Origin: NC2004 sp050874905
Lineage (GTDB): Bacteria; Bacillota; Clostridia; Lachnospirales; Lachnospiraceae
Direction: 5' to 3'
Assembly (NCBI GenBank): GCA_050874905.1
Contig: JBNMLP010000008.1
Location: forward strand, 59,137 to 123,136
DNA: 64,000 nt
Below are positions 61,604 to 64,000 of the stretch, in pieces. Under the pieces are notes generated by a model. That model ran no database searches. It had not been told where the DNA came from and saw only the letters and a program-made list of their open reading frames with translations. Position 1 is the stretch's first letter. Every line of letters starts with the position of its first letter. Both the position numbers and the translations under genes were made by a program.

Positions 61604-61691
61604 TTAGGGGGGGAGTCAAAGCGAATGCGAAGACAATCCCCCTAACCAGACAGCAAAAATTCTTTTGCTGGCATTTTGTGACACAAAATGC
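61604..61691. other. Tandem inverted repeats, candidate origin of transfer
   Basis: Three dyads follow each other: TTAGGGGG/CCCCCTAA (61604-61645), CAGCAAAA/TTTTGCTG (61651-61670), and GCATTTTGTG/CACAAAATGC (61671-61691) with a one-base centre. The middle and last abut. Such clustered dyads beside G- or C-rich tracts are typical of relaxase target regions. No relaxase gene is in the window. Confidence 0.45.
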
Positions 61692-61785
61692 GTATCTGGC
61701 GAAAACACTGGGAGTGGTTTCCGAAAGCCCAAGGAAATGTAACTTTCGGTCGGCACGGATAAAGAAAAGGAGGTGTACCCGGAAG

Positions 61786-62106
61786 GTGAGCGGTGTATAT
61801 GAGATCAGACAGCTGTCAGAGCTTTTGATCACGATCAACATCCTGCAGTCTGAAATACGATTGTCGGAGGAAGATGCGAAAGTGATCCTTGGCTATATGC
61901 AGGGACATGATTTTATGCTGGTGCTGGATGTAGGACAGCTTGTTCGTGTGGACATTTCAGAAGAACAAGGTTCAAAGGTCCCGTATACAATGGATGAGGT
62001 CATTGATCTGGTCTGTGAGTGGAAGTATGAACAGTTAGAGAAAGCAAGAGAGGCTGTGGAGAATCCGAAGAACTTTGCAGAGAGTAATATTTATTACCTA
62101 TGTTGA
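61786..62106 (+). CDS. Mobile-element hypothetical protein, probably truncated
   Basis: From a GTG at 61786 (SGVYEIRQLSELLITINIL), with AAGGAGG 12 bases upstream, the 106-residue product is acidic and soluble, with LSEEDAKVILGYMQGHDF and PYTMDEVIDLVCEWKYEQL. I do not know a function. The frame is open back to 61678, but that stretch crosses the inverted repeats. The end, NIYYLC, falls inside a 15-bp inverted repeat shared with the next gene, so the C-terminus may have been cut off by the insertion of the cargo. Confidence 0.65.
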   Translation: MSGVYEIRQLSELLITINILQSEIRLSEEDAKVILGYMQGHDFMLVLDVGQLVRVDISEEQGSKVPYTMDEVIDLVCEWKYEQLEKAREAVENPKNFAESNIYYLC

Positions 62107-62137
62107 AATTATAGAGTTATTTTTTCAACATAGGTAA
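62094..62137. repeat. 15-bp perfect inverted repeat over both gene ends
   Basis: TTACCTATGTTGAAA (62094-62108) and its reverse complement (62123-62137) flank a 14-bp centre. The arms include the stop of the element ORF and the last codons of the histidine kinase. No U run follows on either strand, so it is not a simple terminator. Confidence 0.75.
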
Positions 62138-63160
62138 ATCAATAGTAAATGTGGTTCCTTTGTTTAATTCACTATCTATATGTATTTTACCCTGATGCAC
62201 AGCAATAATCCTTTTAACAATAGACAATCCTAGTCCAGCCCCATCTTGCGAGTGAGATGGGGCTGCTTGAAAAAATTTATCATATATTTTCTCCTGTGTT
62301 TCTTTTGTCATTCCAATTCCATTATCAGAAATTATAACGATTACTGTGTTTTTATTTTTCAATGATTTGATCTTTAGCTGTCCACCGGAATCTGAAAACT
62401 TTATCGCATTTCCAATCAGATTATTCCAAACTTCTTCCATCATCTCTTTACTTCCTAAATATAGAAAATCCTGTAATTCTAAATCAATGGATAATTTTTT
62501 TACACTCCATTTATTTTCCAACATGATTAATACTTCACGAATGGATTCTGAAAGATTAAAATACTCTTTTTCAATCTTCATATTTTCGACGGATATTTTG
62601 GAAAGTAAAAGTATATTATTTATGATAACAGATAATTTCTCTGTTACTCCAATTATTTGATTTGCATATTGAATACGTTCTGCTTTATTTATCTGCTCAT
62701 TGCCCAACAAAGCCGCATAACCTTCTATGGCAGATAGAGGGGTTCGGAATTCATGAGATACATTGTTAATAAAATTAGTATGAACCGTATTCATATTATC
62801 CAATTCTTTTACCATAACATTGAAGCATTCAGCCATTTGGCTGACCTCATATATCAAATATTTTTCTTTGAATCGGACAGAAAAATCCCCTTCTGCAACT
62901 TTTGTAATAGCATCACACATTTTAAGGACAGGTTGTAAACCTTTAATTGCAACAAGAAATGCAATAACTATTCCTGTAATCAAACTTGGAAAAATGAACC
63001 ATATTAAAAGAAACAAAGTATCTAATTCGCCTAAATGTCCCGTATAATATAACATTACTATTATAACACCAATCAATAGCATAGATAGTGTCATTATGGA
63101 AAAGATTATAACCGAAAAAAGCAAAGCCAGTTTTAGTGTTCTATGTTTATTTTGTTTCAT
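62117..63160 (-). CDS. Sensor histidine kinase
   Basis: The 347-residue kinase has two membrane helices (about residues 10-35 and 48-70) with a very short extracellular loop, a HAMP segment, an H-box NNVSHEFRTPLSAIEGY (His about 138), N-box NLIGNAIKFSD, and GAGLGLSIVKRI. A short loop between helices suggests sensing within the membrane or through a partner transporter, as in BceS-type kinases. The ATG at 63160 overlaps the response regulator stop by 14 bases. It forms a two-component pair with the upstream regulator. Confidence 0.92.
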   Translation of the reverse strand: MKQNKHRTLKLALLFSVIIFSIMTLSMLLIGVIIVMLYYTGHLGELDTLFLLIWFIFPSLITGIVIAFLVAIKGLQPVLKMCDAITKVAEGDFSVRFKEKYLIYEVSQMAECFNVMVKELDNMNTVHTNFINNVSHEFRTPLSAIEGYAALLGNEQINKAERIQYANQIIGVTEKLSVIINNILLLSKISVENMKIEKEYFNLSESIREVLIMLENKWSVKKLSIDLELQDFLYLGSKEMMEEVWNNLIGNAIKFSDSGGQLKIKSLKNKNTVIVIISDNGIGMTKETQEKIYDKFFQAAPSHSQDGAGLGLSIVKRIIAVHQGKIHIDSELNKGTTFTIDLPMLKK

Positions 63161-63827
63161 CAGCCACCGCCTTATATCCAAGCCCACGTATCGTTACTAT
63201 GGAAAAATCAGTGTTATCTTTGAATCTTTCTCGGATTCTTGCAATATGTACATCTATCGTATGTATATCTGTTTCTGAATCAAAACCCAATATTTCATCA
63301 AAAAGCTGCTGTTTAGTAAATATTTTTCCTATCGAAGAAATTAATTTATACAAAAGATAAAATTCTTTTTGTGGCAAAAATATTTTTTCGTTTTTATCAT
63401 TTATCTGGAGAGATTCATAACATAGGGTAGTATTTCCAATGCTAATTTCTTTCCCTTGTGTAGAATCACTTCTACGCAATAATGCTTCTACACGCCATAT
63501 CATCTCATTTACATTTATCGGTTTTACCATATAATCATCAATTCCCAACTTAAATGCTTTCTCTTTGTCAAAGGAAGCTCCCTTTGCTGATATAATTAAG
63601 ACAGGAATTTTGCTATCGATATCTTTCAGCTCCTTTACTAATTGGAAACCATCCATGTTGGGCATCATAATATCAGAAATAATCAAGTCAATAAAATGAT
63701 GTTCCAAAATATCTAATGCTTCAATTCCATCTTTGGCATGTAATGCGTTATAACCATTATTATACAGCGATACACAAAACAGCTCTTGCAATTCGATATT
63801 ATCTTCAACAACAAGTATATTAAACAC
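63147..63827 (-). CDS. OmpR/PhoB-family response regulator
   Basis: The receiver has FNILVVEDNIELQEL, phosphoacceptor Asp near 52 in IISDIMMPNMDGFQL, and the switch Lys in MVKPINV; the winged helix ends HIARIRERFKDNTDF and VTIRGLGYKAV. I chose GTG 63827, 7 bases after GGAGG; the ATG at 63833 abuts that SD. It is coupled to the kinase gene downstream and divergent from the gene starting at 63997, whose promoter has direct repeats that could be its binding sites. Confidence 0.9.
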   Translation of the reverse strand: MFNILVVEDNIELQELFCVSLYNNGYNALHAKDGIEALDILEHHFIDLIISDIMMPNMDGFQLVKELKDIDSKIPVLIISAKGASFDKEKAFKLGIDDYMVKPINVNEMIWRVEALLRRSDSTQGKEISIGNTTLCYESLQINDKNEKIFLPQKEFYLLYKLISSIGKIFTKQQLFDEILGFDSETDIHTIDVHIARIRERFKDNTDFSIVTIRGLGYKAVADETK

Positions 63828-63860
63828 ATTCATCCCTCCACTTCCAAGTCTTTGGTATAT

Positions 63861-63888
63861 ATTATATCATGTTTTATAAATTGTACAA
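63861..63888 (-). promoter_or_regulatory. Promoter of the two-component genes
   Basis: Minus-strand TTGTAC (63883-63888), 16-bp spacer, TATAAT (63861-63866). Confidence 0.68.
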
Positions 63889-63911
63889 ACAAAATAATGA
63901 GACATTTAATT

Positions 63912-63950
63912 TTCAGTTGATATTCAGTTGATGTTGATGTGCTATATTAT
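63912..63950 (+). promoter_or_regulatory. Regulator-type direct repeats and promoter of the gene at 63997
   Basis: TTCAGTTGAT occurs at 63912 and 63923, 11 bp apart, with a further GTTGAT at 63933. They overlap the -35 position of a promoter whose -10 is TATATT (63943-63948). No good -35 hexamer is present, as expected for activation by an OmpR-type regulator. Confidence 0.6.
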
Positions 63951-63996
63951 CTATGTCATTAAAATTTATTATCATTTGTTAAGGAGGTAACTGATT

Positions 63997-64000
63997 ATGA
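63997..64000 (+). CDS. Start of a gene running off the window
   Basis: An ATG at 63997 is preceded by AAGGAGG and nine bases. Only the first codon is inside the window, so the product cannot be read. Its position, divergent from a two-component system, suggests a target such as a transporter subunit, but that is inference. Confidence 0.6.

Larger units (their letters stand above)
57200..64000. mobile_element. Integrated mobile region(s) at tRNA-Arg, continuing past the window
   Basis: From the 3-prime end of tRNA-Arg rightward the gene content changes to two tyrosine recombinases, an XRE repressor, an excisionase-like gene, iteron-like repeats and oriT-like inverted repeats, with AT-richer cargo at the end. 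The left boundary is inferred to be in the tRNA 3-prime half. The right boundary and any attachment-site repeat lie outside the window. Two integrases suggest two elements, nested or abutting. Confidence 0.8.

Noticed and set aside
61678..61785. N-terminal extension of the mobile-element protein back to 61678
   Set aside because: It would start inside a perfect inverted repeat and gives a basic, low-complexity N-terminus unlike the rest; the GTG at 61786 is better placed.
57214..64000. Search for a repeat of the tRNA-Arg 3-prime end as right attachment site
   Set aside because: No second copy of GGTTCGAATCCTCTCACGC-like sequence was seen; the right end must lie beyond the window.
1..64000. 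Insertion sequences or transposases
   Set aside because: No DDE or HUH transposase motif was seen in any frame; mobility genes are limited to the tyrosine recombinases.

Overview
The window looks like a chromosomal segment of a motile, strictly anaerobic Clostridia bacterium, most likely a Lachnospiraceae (Roseburia/Agathobacter/Lachnospira-like). The basis is a set of family-typical genes (DUF5688, DUF4364, DUF1385, TIGR01212 radical SAM, LL-diaminopimelate aminotransferase, bacterial-type AspRS), a T-box and a glycine riboswitch, consensus sigma-A promoters with 17-bp spacers, and strong AGGAGG ribosome binding sites. Species cannot be fixed from the sequence alone. Most genes lie on the minus strand.

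Positions 1-57,000 are ordinary core genome. In order they hold: T-box-controlled thrS (partial); a tightly overlapping ppx-ppk1-asparaginase operon for polyphosphate turnover; csp; DUF5688; two tandem aminotransferases (hisC and an aspartate-type enzyme), a flavin reductase and aspS; an XRE-HTH/AlaT aminotransferase fusion divergent from a chemotaxis receptor; a PF06541 membrane protein and a glycine-riboswitch-controlled AgcS symporter; cysK-rlmH; a translation/termination block (rho, rpmE, DUF1385, prmC, prfA); dtd; malic enzyme-radical SAM-DUF4364 convergent with citrate synthase; a DUF2079 membrane protein, sirtuin and GHL10 glycosidase-like protein; an orphan OmpR-type regulator coupled to a membrane MutS-like ATPase; a NeuB-cupin fusion; an SPFH/NfeD pair; SpoU methyltransferase, dnaE and proC (with an attenuator-like leader); a nitrogen block carA-carB, glnA, ANTAR regulator, dapL; queH; a strongly expressed-looking 76-aa orphan; a SpoIID-like/peptidoglycan-binding protein; and thyA-folA-PF06541.

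At 57,140 a tRNA-Arg(ACG) gene marks the edge of an integrated mobile region that continues past the window end. It carries two different tyrosine recombinases (57,242 and 58,856), an XRE repressor divergent from an excisionase-like gene with a matched pair of palindromic operators, a helically phased array of five iteron-like repeats (61,418-61,574), three successive inverted repeats resembling an oriT (61,604-61,691), and a conserved-looking element ORF that stops inside a 15-bp inverted repeat shared with the next gene. Beyond that lies AT-richer cargo: a response regulator/histidine kinase pair divergent from a gene whose start codon is the last thing in the window and whose promoter carries 11-bp-spaced direct repeats.

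The least explained structures are the iteron array plus stem-loops in the mobile region, the XRE-AlaT fusion with its own phased repeats and internal start, the proC leader, and the regulator/MutS-like pair. All assignments come from reading motifs by eye; no database search was run.
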